Below are positions 24,579 through 33,232 of a stretch of 64,000 nucleotides of DNA, piece by piece; positions within the stretch are counted from its first letter, which is position 1; each line of letters begins with the position of its first letter. This stretch comes from an uncultured Bacteroides sp. Its GTDB lineage: Bacteria; Bacteroidota; Bacteroidia; Bacteroidales; Bacteroidaceae. A program made the translations under genes and the position numbers. The DNA lies in contig CAJKXC010000005.1 of NCBI GenBank assembly GCA_905203765.1, positions 1 to 64,000 of the forward strand, in the 5' to 3' direction. The notes under the pieces are model-generated. The model did not search any database. It was not told where the DNA came from and saw nothing but the letters and a program-made list of their open reading frames with translations.

Positions 24579-26951
24579 ATGAGAAAAGTATTTTTAGCGA
24601 TTTCAGTGCTCTTGTCTGTCTGTGGCAGTTCATCGGCACAATCCCGGGTAGTTGACGGTACACCGTATCTGCTGAACCAGGCTTTGGATATGAGTACCGA
24701 ATTCCGCGACTTAAGTAACACGATGTTTTTTACGGACCATCTGGAATCCTTCGACGCAAAGACGGGGGAAGGATTGGTGAATTGGAAGCGTGCGCGACTG
24801 GTGACGCGTCAGGCTTTCAACACCAATGGTTCCCAACCCAGCAGAATGCGGATGCTCGACTTTCCTTCTCCTGCTTATGTAAACGACCCCAACTTGAAGT
24901 TCAAAATTGATTTCGTAACTCCGCGTACGGTGCGCATCCGCATGCTTACCACTCCGGTAGAGCCGAAACCGTCCACTTCCATCATGTTGGCCAAAGAGCC
25001 GGGCACGGATACAAACTGGAAGGCTGTTGAAACAGACAATAGCATTACCTATACCAGTGCCCACGGTACTATACAGATAGAAAAGAATCCCTGGCGCATT
25101 GTTCTGAAAGACAAGAACGGACGCATCATGAGCCAGACGGTGACGATGAAGGATGCAGACTCCACCCAGGTGAAGTACACGGCTTTCAACTTCATCAAGC
25201 GCGGAAGCGACAATGCACGTCTCATCAACCCGGTGTTCACACTGACTGCCGACGAGATGATTTTCGGTTGCGGCGAATCGGCTACCGGGCTGAACAAAGC
25301 CGGTCAGAAGGTGAACCTCTTCGTGACCGACCCGCAAGGACCTGAAACAGACCAGATGTACAAGCCCATTCCTTTCTTTATGAGTAACAGAGGTTACGGT
25401 ATGTTCATGCACACTTCCGCACCGGTGACTTGTGACTTCGGTGCTACTTACATCGGTTTGAACAAGTTGTTCATGGGCGATGAGAACCTGGACTTGTTCA
25501 TCTTCTTCGGCGAACCGAAAGATATCTTGGATGAGTATACCGATCTGGTGGGAAAACCGGGAATGCCGCCGTTGTGGTCTTTCGGTACCTGGATGAGCCG
25601 CATCACTTACTTCAGCGAAAAAGAAGGTTATGACGTGGCTGCCAGTATCCGCAAGAACAAGTATCCTTGTGATGTTATCCACTTCGATACGGGCTGGTTC
25701 GACGTAGACTGGCAGTGTGACTATAAGTTCTCCGAGAACCGTTTCCAGAATCCGCAGCAGATGCTGAATGACTTGAAGTCACAGGGTTTCCACGTATGCT
25801 TGTGGCAGTTGCCTTACTTCACTCCCAAGAATGCTTACTTCAAGGAACTGATAGAGAAGAATATGTATGTGAAGAACGGTAACGGCGAGCTTCCTTACGA
25901 AGACGTTGTACTGGACTTCTCTAATCCTGCCACCGTGAAGTGGTATCAGGACAAGCTGGCTGGACTGCTGAATATGGGCGTAGGCGCCATCAAGGTGGAC
26001 TTTGGAGAAGCTGCTCCGTTGAACGGACTTTATGCTTCGGGCAAGACCGGTTGGTATGAACACAACCTTTATCCGGTGCGCTATGATATGGCGGTATCTG
26101 AGATTACCAAGAAACTGCATGGCGAAAACATCATGTGGGCACGTGCTGCCTGGGCAGGTTCTCAACGTTACCCGTTGCATTGGGGCGGCGATGCTGCAAC
26201 AACCAATACCGGTATGCTGGGTACGCTGCGTGCAGGTTTGTCATTCGGTCTGTCGGGTTTCTCTTTCTGGAGCCACGATATGGGTGGTTTCGTAAAATCC
26301 ACTCCCGAGGATTTGTATTGCCGCTGGTTGCCTTTCGGCTTCCTGACTTCACATACCCGTGCCCACGGGGCACCACCGACAGAACCGTGGCTGTATGACA
26401 GTAAGCGTGTGCAGGATGTATTCCGCAAGAGTGCAGAGATGAAGTATCGCTTGATGCCTTATGTATATGCCCAGGCTAAGGAATGTACCGAAAAAGGTCT
26501 GCCGATGCTGAGAGCTCTGTTTGTAGAGTTCCCCGAAGACCCGGGTACATGGAAAGTGGAAGATGAGTACATGTTCGGTTCTCAGATATTGGTAGCTCCG
26601 TTGCTCGAATCGGGTATCACCAGCCGTACCGTTTATCTGCCCCAGGGCAAATGGATTGACTATCAGACATCCAAAGTATACGAAGGCGGATGGCACACAC
26701 TCGAAGCCGGCAACTTGCCCATCATCATGTTGGTGCGCGACGGTTCCGTACTGCCTCACATGAAGTTGGCACAGTCTACTGCCGAAATGGATTGGAGCAA
26801 AATCAGCCTGAAAGTATATAGCGCCGACAAGAAACAAGCGGAAGGTATCATCTGCTTGCCGACAGACAACCGCATTCAGAAAGTAACGGTGGATTGCAAG
26901 GGCAAGCCGCAACTGCTGAACAAGGTTGAGGGCACTACTTTGAGCTTATAA
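24579..26951 (+). CDS. GH31 glycosidase, alpha-xylosidase-type motif
   Basis: A 790-aa secreted enzyme (signal peptide ~1-20, ending in SSA). An N-terminal beta domain leads into a GH31 barrel. IKVDFGEAAP near 471-480 holds the nucleophile Asp in the KxDFGE form seen in YicI-type alpha-xylosidases, in place of the WxDMNE of alpha-glucosidases. WGGDAATTNTG near 533-543 holds the acid/base Asp. It most likely removes alpha-xylosyl, or less likely alpha-glucosyl, side groups in the periplasm. It heads an apparent operon with susC, susD, epimerase, GH9 and a possible glycosidase. Confidence 0.88.
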   Translation: MRKVFLAISVLLSVCGSSSAQSRVVDGTPYLLNQALDMSTEFRDLSNTMFFTDHLESFDAKTGEGLVNWKRARLVTRQAFNTNGSQPSRMRMLDFPSPAYVNDPNLKFKIDFVTPRTVRIRMLTTPVEPKPSTSIMLAKEPGTDTNWKAVETDNSITYTSAHGTIQIEKNPWRIVLKDKNGRIMSQTVTMKDADSTQVKYTAFNFIKRGSDNARLINPVFTLTADEMIFGCGESATGLNKAGQKVNLFVTDPQGPETDQMYKPIPFFMSNRGYGMFMHTSAPVTCDFGATYIGLNKLFMGDENLDLFIFFGEPKDILDEYTDLVGKPGMPPLWSFGTWMSRITYFSEKEGYDVAASIRKNKYPCDVIHFDTGWFDVDWQCDYKFSENRFQNPQQMLNDLKSQGFHVCLWQLPYFTPKNAYFKELIEKNMYVKNGNGELPYEDVVLDFSNPATVKWYQDKLAGLLNMGVGAIKVDFGEAAPLNGLYASGKTGWYEHNLYPVRYDMAVSEITKKLHGENIMWARAAWAGSQRYPLHWGGDAATTNTGMLGTLRAGLSFGLSGFSFWSHDMGGFVKSTPEDLYCRWLPFGFLTSHTRAHGAPPTEPWLYDSKRVQDVFRKSAEMKYRLMPYVYAQAKECTEKGLPMLRALFVEFPEDPGTWKVEDEYMFGSQILVAPLLESGITSRTVYLPQGKWIDYQTSKVYEGGWHTLEAGNLPIIMLVRDGSVLPHMKLAQSTAEMDWSKISLKVYSADKKQAEGIICLPTDNRIQKVTVDCKGKPQLLNKVEGTTLSL

Positions 26952-26978
26952 CCAATAGTCAATAATCAATAATTAATT

Positions 26979-26995
26979 CACCCCCGGCGGGGGTG
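26979..26995. other. GC-rich hairpin between GH31 and susC
   Basis: CACCCCC and GGGGGTG form a 7-bp stem with a 3-base loop, 61 bp before the susC start codon. No T run follows, so it is not a classical terminator. It could protect the 5' end of a processed susC mRNA; this is inference. Confidence 0.45.
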
Positions 26996-27055
26996 GACAG
27001 GGACTTCTCATCCTCTTCTGCCGGGATTTTGTTAAACCTAAGTATTCGAATATTT

Positions 27056-30000
27056 ATGAAAAACGTGATGAAGTATTTGGGCATGATGTCAATGTCATTG
27101 GCATTTGCCGGTCCTGTCTTCGCAACGAATGTGCAACCCTTTGCAAGTGTTGCCACTGTGCAACAGAGTGTAATCACTGTGAAAGGACAAGTGGTGGACG
27201 AGAAAGGGGAAACGATCATTGGCGCCAACGTCATTGTAGAAGGTACAACCAACGGTATGATTACCGATATGGATGGTAACTTCAGTCTGCAGTGCGCTGT
27301 GGGCTCTAACTTGAAGATAAGCTACATTGGCTATCTGCCGCGTACCATTAAGGTAACCGGTGATACGGGTATTCTGAAAGTAGTTTTGAAAGAAGATGCC
27401 GAAACGTTGGATGAAGTCGTAGTAGTAGGTTACGGTACGATGAAGAAGTCCGACTTGACCGGTTCCGTAGCTTCCGTAAATGCCGATGAAATGATGAAGC
27501 GTAACCCGGTGAACCTGGGACAAGGATTGCAGGGTGCTGCTGCCGGTGTATCTGTTATCAGAAGTTCCGGTGACCCTGAAGGTGGTTTCTCCATCCGTAT
27601 CCGTGGTGTGGCTACGGTGAACGGTTCCGCCGACCCGCTGTACGTAGTGGACGGTGTACAGGTAGGTACTTCCATCGACTTCCTTAATCCGAACGATGTG
27701 GAATCTATCGAAATCTTGAAGGATGCTTCTGCAACAGCTATCTACGGTACCCGTGGCGCCAATGGTGTGATCATGATTACCACCAAGAATGCCAATAAAG
27801 GAAAATCGGTGCTGAACTTCTCTGCCAACTACGGAATTCAATTCAATGCCAACAAGATTGATGTAGCTGATGCCGAATTGTTTGCACAAGGTGTACGCAC
27901 GGCAGTGAAGAACGATAATACTGCAATGACCAACCTGGCATACGGCGAGGAGTACATCGGCAAGTTGAATAACATCGACTGGCAGGACGAAATGTCTCGC
28001 GTGGCTCTGCAACAGAACTACAATATGTCTGTATCCGGTGGTAGCGAGGCTACTCAGGCAAGTTTGTCAGTGGGATACCTGAACAACCAAGGTATTATCA
28101 TCAACTCAAACTTCAACCGCTTGACGGCACGTGCCAACATCACGCACAAGGTGAAAGACTTTATCCACGTAGGATTGAACATCGCTTATTCGCACTCTCA
28201 AAAAGAAGGCGGCGGTAACCTGAGAACCTACGCAACAGCTATTCCTACCATGGACTACGTAGAAGACGGTAAGTTCTACTCCATGCCGATTGTGTTGCCT
28301 GACGGAAGTTGGGGACATTATAAGAAAGAAGGTAACGGTGACGTCAATAAGGGAGCCGACAACCTGGTGGCTGCCGCAAAAACAGCCGACGGAATCACCT
28401 ACTGGAACCGCCTGGTGACAAGCGCCTTCTTGCAACTGGACCTGTACAAAGGACTGACCTTCAAGACCATTGCCAATTACAACTTCTCAGGAAAAGACTA
28501 TAACGGCTATACTGCATACAATGACCGTACTTTCGGTAGCCAGGACAGAAAAGATTCATTCTCTATGAATCAGAACTCCTATAACGATTTAGGACTGGAA
28601 ACTTTCTTGAACTACGACTGGTCTAACACTCATCACCGCGTGAGTGCTATGGCAGGTTTCTCTATAAGCGACTCTTTCAGCTCGTGGATGAACACCAGAG
28701 CCAGTGATTTCCCCGCAGATAACATCCGCCGCATCTCATTGACCAACGACCCTGCCACTAAAGAGACGGATGGTGGTTTGAACCTGAAGAGCAGATATCT
28801 GTCTTACTTCGGACGTCTGACGTATTCGTTCAATGACCGCTACATCGTGACTGCAACCGTTCGTCGCGACGGTTCTTCAAACTTCGGTGCAGGCAATCGT
28901 TACGGTACGTTCCCGTCAGCATCTTTGGCATGGCGTGCATCGGAAGAAGATTTCATCAAGAATCTGAATATCTTCAGCAACTTGAAGGTACGTGCAGGTT
29001 GGGGACAAACGGGTAATGCCGGTGGTGCAACCAACTTATCTGTAAACCAGCTTTCTTCAGCTCACGCTATGTATTACTTCGACATGGGTAACCAGGTGGT
29101 GAATGCTCCGGGTGTGGCACAACAAAAAGAAATTGATACAAACCTTCAGTGGGAAACAAATGAGCAAACGAACATCGGGCTTGACTTTGCTTTCATGAGC
29201 AATGAACTGTCGTTCTCGGTAGATTACTTTATCCGTGACGCCAAGAACCTGTTGCTCTATCGTCGCCTTCGCCCTTCTACAGGTTTCATCAATGTATATA
29301 CCAATGCCGGACACATTCGCAATTCAGGTTTCGAATTTACCGCAGCTTGGAACAAGAGTCTGGGACGTGACTGGAATATAGGCATTAAGTTCAACGGAGC
29401 TACCTTGAAGAATGAGGCTATCGAAGTGGGTGATGACATCTTCTCTAAATCGGGTTCTACCCAGGACGGTGACAAATGGGATAACCACTCCATTACAAAA
29501 AATGGATATGCAGTAGGTTCTTACTACGGCTATAAGGTTGCCGGCATCTTCCAGAACCAGGGAGAGATTGACGCTTTGGACGCTAAGTCTCCGAACGGAA
29601 TGTACCAGGAAGAAACGACTCAGCCGGGTGACTACAAGTATGTAGACCTTAACGGTGACGGTCAGATTACAGATGCCGACCGTACGGTCCTTGGCGACGG
29701 TTATCCTACGTTCACTTACGGATTGAACTTATCGGCTTCTTACAAGAATTTCGACTTCTCTATGAACCTCTACGGTGTGACGGGTATGGACATCCTTTCT
29801 TATTCTGCAGCTCGCCTTACTTCTATCTACGCTCCCGACGGAGGTTATCAGAACGTACTGGCTGAGTACCTGAATAATGCCTGGTCTCCTACAAATACGA
29901 ATGCTAAATATGCCCGTATCTCAAAAACCGACTATAACCGCAATATGCGCGTATCGGATGCACATATTCACAAAGGAGACTATCTGAAGATTTCTAATAT

Positions 30001-30217
30001 CCAGGTGGGTTATACTTTCCCGAAGAACGTATTGAAGCCGGTGAAGATGGAGAATGCACGTGTTTTTGCCAGCGTTGATAATGTATGTACTATCTCTCCT
30101 TACAATAAGTTCGGTGATCCGGAAGTAGGCTCTTCCAACGTATTGTTCTCCGGTTTCGACGGCGGACGCTATCCGTTCCCGATGTCTGTAACCTTTGGTT
30201 TGAGTGTGCAATTCTAA
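27056..30217 (+). CDS. SusC-like TonB-dependent outer-membrane transporter
   Basis: A 1053-aa outer-membrane importer. After a signal peptide comes a CarboxypepD_reg-like domain (VKGQVVDEKGETIIGANV), the DEVVVVGYG segment (TonB-box region), a plug (YVVDGVQVG, YGTRGANGVIMITT) and a 22-strand-type barrel ending in aromatic Phe (GLSVQF). With SusD it should import oligosaccharides using TonB energy. The ATG at 27056 (MKNVMKYLG) is the start of a normal signal peptide; an upstream in-frame ATG at 26993 adds 21 residues with no export features. susD follows after 24 bp. Confidence 0.95.
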   Translation: MKNVMKYLGMMSMSLAFAGPVFATNVQPFASVATVQQSVITVKGQVVDEKGETIIGANVIVEGTTNGMITDMDGNFSLQCAVGSNLKISYIGYLPRTIKVTGDTGILKVVLKEDAETLDEVVVVGYGTMKKSDLTGSVASVNADEMMKRNPVNLGQGLQGAAAGVSVIRSSGDPEGGFSIRIRGVATVNGSADPLYVVDGVQVGTSIDFLNPNDVESIEILKDASATAIYGTRGANGVIMITTKNANKGKSVLNFSANYGIQFNANKIDVADAELFAQGVRTAVKNDNTAMTNLAYGEEYIGKLNNIDWQDEMSRVALQQNYNMSVSGGSEATQASLSVGYLNNQGIIINSNFNRLTARANITHKVKDFIHVGLNIAYSHSQKEGGGNLRTYATAIPTMDYVEDGKFYSMPIVLPDGSWGHYKKEGNGDVNKGADNLVAAAKTADGITYWNRLVTSAFLQLDLYKGLTFKTIANYNFSGKDYNGYTAYNDRTFGSQDRKDSFSMNQNSYNDLGLETFLNYDWSNTHHRVSAMAGFSISDSFSSWMNTRASDFPADNIRRISLTNDPATKETDGGLNLKSRYLSYFGRLTYSFNDRYIVTATVRRDGSSNFGAGNRYGTFPSASLAWRASEEDFIKNLNIFSNLKVRAGWGQTGNAGGATNLSVNQLSSAHAMYYFDMGNQVVNAPGVAQQKEIDTNLQWETNEQTNIGLDFAFMSNELSFSVDYFIRDAKNLLLYRRLRPSTGFINVYTNAGHIRNSGFEFTAAWNKSLGRDWNIGIKFNGATLKNEAIEVGDDIFSKSGSTQDGDKWDNHSITKNGYAVGSYYGYKVAGIFQNQGEIDALDAKSPNGMYQEETTQPGDYKYVDLNGDGQITDADRTVLGDGYPTFTYGLNLSASYKNFDFSMNLYGVTGMDILSYSAARLTSIYAPDGGYQNVLAEYLNNAWSPTNTNAKYARISKTDYNRNMRVSDAHIHKGDYLKISNIQVGYTFPKNVLKPVKMENARVFASVDNVCTISPYNKFGDPEVGSSNVLFSGFDGGRYPFPMSVTFGLSVQF

Positions 30218-30241
30218 TACTAACTGATTAAAAATACAATT

Positions 30242-31927
30242 ATGAAGAAATATATCTATCTATTGTTGGCAGGTGCTTTTACCTTGGGCACTACAACATC
30301 ATGTGACGATTTTCTGGAAGTGGATCAATACGAAATACTTCCGTCAGACTATATGTTCAAAACGGAGGCGAATGTCATTACCGGGTTGAACGGTATCTAT
30401 GATACATTCTACACCGACCAGGAAACCGGTTTGGGTGATGACCAGGTGTGGGGTTTCAAACCGCATGTATTTGCAGCAAACCACCCGACGATGGACTGCC
30501 AGGCTTCCGGTTGGGATGCAGAGTGGCAACGTCATGCCTGGAAGCCCGATAAAGAATCAATCGAGTCGGCTTGGCGTATGAGCTATCGCGCCATCGACCG
30601 TGCCAACCGTTTCCTGCTGGGCTTGGAAACAGCAGATCCGACTATCTTTGCCGATAGCAAGTCTCAAGCTATCTATGAAGCGGAGGCTCGTGCCATACGT
30701 GCTTACAATTATCTGTATCTGACGAAACTGTATGGTCGTGTACCTATGCTGGTTCCGGGCGAAACTTATTCTTCCAGTCCCAGCAAACCGCGTCCCGAAT
30801 CTTTGGATGAAACATACGCTGCCATTGAGCAGGATATGACTTATGCCAGAGATGTACTGGGTTGGGAACCGCTGAACGGTCAGTACGGCCGTGTTACGAA
30901 GGGTTTCTGCAAGGCTTATCTGGCCGAACTCTATATGCAGAAGAAGGATTATAATTCCGCTAAGGCAGAATTGAAGAGCATTATAGAAGAAGGTCCTTAT
31001 AAACTGGAATCTTGCTACGGCAATCTGCACAATATGGATACCCACTGGACGAAAGAGTCTATCTTTGAAATCATGTACCATAAGCAAGACTATATGGGAT
31101 GGGGTGCCAACTCCTCTTCCGATGCTATGATCTGGTTTGGTTTCATGTGTGCGGCTCCCGAATGGGGTGGCTGGGGCTCTATGTGTCTTTCTTGGGAATT
31201 GGTTAAGTCCTTCGAACCGGGTGACAAGAGACGCCAGTACTCCATCGTAGCCAAAGGTGATACCAATCCGTTCACCGGTCAGACGGTGGGTGTGACTCCC
31301 AGTTTTGACGGTCTGTTCCAGGGTTCCGAGAATATGCCTACCGTTTACTCTTTGAAGTACTGGAGATGCAAACCGGGTGATAACAACCAGGTTTATAATC
31401 CTATCTCTTTGACCTTGAAGCGCCTGGCAGGTGTAATGTTGGACTACGCAGAATGCTGCTTTGAAACAGGTGATGCCGCTACCGGTTGGGAAATGATCCG
31501 CCAGATACGTAACCGTGCCTGGGGTAACCTGGAGCCGGGAACAACCGTAGATTACTTCCCCGAAGGCTGGTTGAATAACGCGCCCGTAGAAGTGCCCGAT
31601 GCTCAGGCATACTACACTAAGTATAAAGCAGAAAAGGGTTATACTTCTGAATTATGGAAAGTGGCTGTGATTATGGAGAGACGCCATGAACTCAATGCAG
31701 AGTTCTCGCTCTATCATGACCTTTGCCGCATGGGAATGTGTGAGGAATGGTTCAAATGCGAGTATCCTAAGACTGCCGCCAACTCCACTCCGGAGGAATG
31801 CTTGAAGACAGGCGACTCTTTCAGATACTTTGAACACCAGGCATATCAGGAACTTTTCCCGATTCCTACCAATGAAATTTTGAGTAACTCAGCGATTGGC
31901 CCGGAAGACCAGAACCCGGGTTATTGA
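30242..31927 (+). CDS. SusD-like glycan-binding lipoprotein
   Basis: A 561-aa outer-membrane lipoprotein: TTTSC puts the lipidated Cys at 21. The N-terminal pattern CDDFLEVDQYE, the helical TPR-like repeats (AIRAYNYLYLTKLYGRVPM) and the C-terminal LFPIPTNEI typical of SusD are present. It acts as the lid of the SusC channel and binds the glycan at the cell surface. A terminator-like hairpin lies between this gene and the next, so susCD are probably expressed above the enzymes that follow. Confidence 0.95.
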   Translation: MKKYIYLLLAGAFTLGTTTSCDDFLEVDQYEILPSDYMFKTEANVITGLNGIYDTFYTDQETGLGDDQVWGFKPHVFAANHPTMDCQASGWDAEWQRHAWKPDKESIESAWRMSYRAIDRANRFLLGLETADPTIFADSKSQAIYEAEARAIRAYNYLYLTKLYGRVPMLVPGETYSSSPSKPRPESLDETYAAIEQDMTYARDVLGWEPLNGQYGRVTKGFCKAYLAELYMQKKDYNSAKAELKSIIEEGPYKLESCYGNLHNMDTHWTKESIFEIMYHKQDYMGWGANSSSDAMIWFGFMCAAPEWGGWGSMCLSWELVKSFEPGDKRRQYSIVAKGDTNPFTGQTVGVTPSFDGLFQGSENMPTVYSLKYWRCKPGDNNQVYNPISLTLKRLAGVMLDYAECCFETGDAATGWEMIRQIRNRAWGNLEPGTTVDYFPEGWLNNAPVEVPDAQAYYTKYKAEKGYTSELWKVAVIMERRHELNAEFSLYHDLCRMGMCEEWFKCEYPKTAANSTPEECLKTGDSFRYFEHQAYQELFPIPTNEILSNSAIGPEDQNPGY

Positions 31928-31944
31928 TGAATTTTGGTTTTAAC

Positions 31945-31980
31945 AGCTCATATTGTGGAAACACAATATGGGCTTTATTT
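31945..31980 (+). terminator. GAAA-loop hairpin after susD (attenuator)
   Basis: A 13-bp stem (AGCTCATATTGTG with CACAATATGGGCT, including one T-G pair) closed by a GAAA tetraloop, followed by TTATTT. It sits 18 bp after the susD stop inside an otherwise continuous operon. It probably causes partial termination, or stabilises the 3' end of susCD mRNA. Confidence 0.78.
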
Positions 31981-31988
31981 ACACGAAT

Positions 31989-33227
31989 ATGAAGAAAGTT
32001 ATTTATCTGTTTGCTTTATTTGTTGGCTTGAATTTGTGCGGATGCAAATCCAAACAAGTAAATTTGCCATCGACATTATCTTCTGAGATTGTCTCCGACG
32101 TCCGGAATAATGTTTTGCCGTTCTGGATGAATTACGCAGTTGCCGTTGACGGAGGATTCTATGGGACAGTATTGCGGGATGGTACTCCGGTGGAGGATGC
32201 TCCGCGTGGAGGGGTGTTGAACTCCCGGATTCTGTGGAGTTTTTCGGCTGCATACCGTACTTTCCAGGATAAGGCTTATTTGGAACTGGCTAATAAATCG
32301 CAGCGCTATTTTATAGATACCTTTATAGATAAGGAGAAAGGTGGAGTATATTGGTTGGTGAATCCCAACGGCGAGGTGCTGAATGCCTCTAAATATACCT
32401 ATGCCATGACTTATGGTATTTATGGACTGACAGAGCACTATTTGGCAACAGGTAATGACGAGAGCTTGCAAACCGCAATCAGTTTGTACAGAACACTGGA
32501 AGAGAAAGGACGCGACCCGCAGAACGACGGTTATGTGGAATCATTCACAGGAGATTGGGAATTGCTGGATATGTATGACAACAACGCTCCCAAGACGATG
32601 AATGCCCACCTGCATGTACTGGAGGCTTATACCCTTCTGTATCAGTGCTGGAAAGACGACGGGCTGAGAAAGCGGTTGGAGTTCTGCGTCGATTTGTTTA
32701 TGAACCGGATGTACGACCCGGCAAGAAAGCATTTCAACCTCTTCTTCGATAATGAGTGGAACAGCCTGGTTGAGATGGACTCTTACGGACATGACGTAGA
32801 AGCCGGATGGTTGCTGTGCGTCGCCGCCCATGTGTTGGGAGGCGAAAGCCTGATTCAGAAAACGAATCAGCTGGCACTGGATGTAACGAAAACCTGCCTC
32901 GCCGAAGGTACTAACAAAGAATTGGGCTGCATGATGTACGAGAAGGTGGGAGATAAGGAAAGCAAGCGTTGTTCCTGGTGGGGACAGATAGAAACCATGA
33001 TGGCTTGCGCCAATGCCTGGCAAATCAGCGGGGATGAAGCCTACCTGCGTGCGGCCGATACTGTCTGGAACTTTGTAAAAGGGAACATGATAGACACAGA
33101 ATATGGCGAATGGTATAGCGATTGCTTCGACGGGAAACCCAGCAAAGATGCTCCTAAAGTGAGCATGTGGCGTTGCCCGTATCATACGGTTCGTTTAGGA
33201 GTAGAAATGTATAATCGTTTAAAATAA
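31989..33227 (+). CDS. Cellobiose 2-epimerase-like lipoprotein
   Basis: A 412-aa member of the N-acylglucosamine 2-epimerase family. Active-site segments match those of cellobiose 2-epimerases: LNSRILWSFSAAY, MNAHLHVLEAYT, YGHDVEAGW, SWWGQIETM, and CPYHTVRLG near the C-terminus. It carries a lipobox (LCGC, Cys19), so it is anchored in a membrane. It resembles the N-terminal half of the fusion at 16328 throughout, so the two arose by duplication. The ATG at 31989 gives a standard lipoprotein signal; an earlier ATG at 31953 lies in the hairpin. It is five bases from the next GH9 gene, in the same operon. Confidence 0.86.
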   Translation: MKKVIYLFALFVGLNLCGCKSKQVNLPSTLSSEIVSDVRNNVLPFWMNYAVAVDGGFYGTVLRDGTPVEDAPRGGVLNSRILWSFSAAYRTFQDKAYLELANKSQRYFIDTFIDKEKGGVYWLVNPNGEVLNASKYTYAMTYGIYGLTEHYLATGNDESLQTAISLYRTLEEKGRDPQNDGYVESFTGDWELLDMYDNNAPKTMNAHLHVLEAYTLLYQCWKDDGLRKRLEFCVDLFMNRMYDPARKHFNLFFDNEWNSLVEMDSYGHDVEAGWLLCVAAHVLGGESLIQKTNQLALDVTKTCLAEGTNKELGCMMYEKVGDKESKRCSWWGQIETMMACANAWQISGDEAYLRAADTVWNFVKGNMIDTEYGEWYSDCFDGKPSKDAPKVSMWRCPYHTVRLGVEMYNRLK

Positions 33228-33232
33228 TAGTT

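Noticed and set aside
26993..27055. susC starting at 26993
   Set aside because: The 21 added residues precede the signal peptide and include a hairpin region; the ATG at 27056 gives a normal signal peptide.
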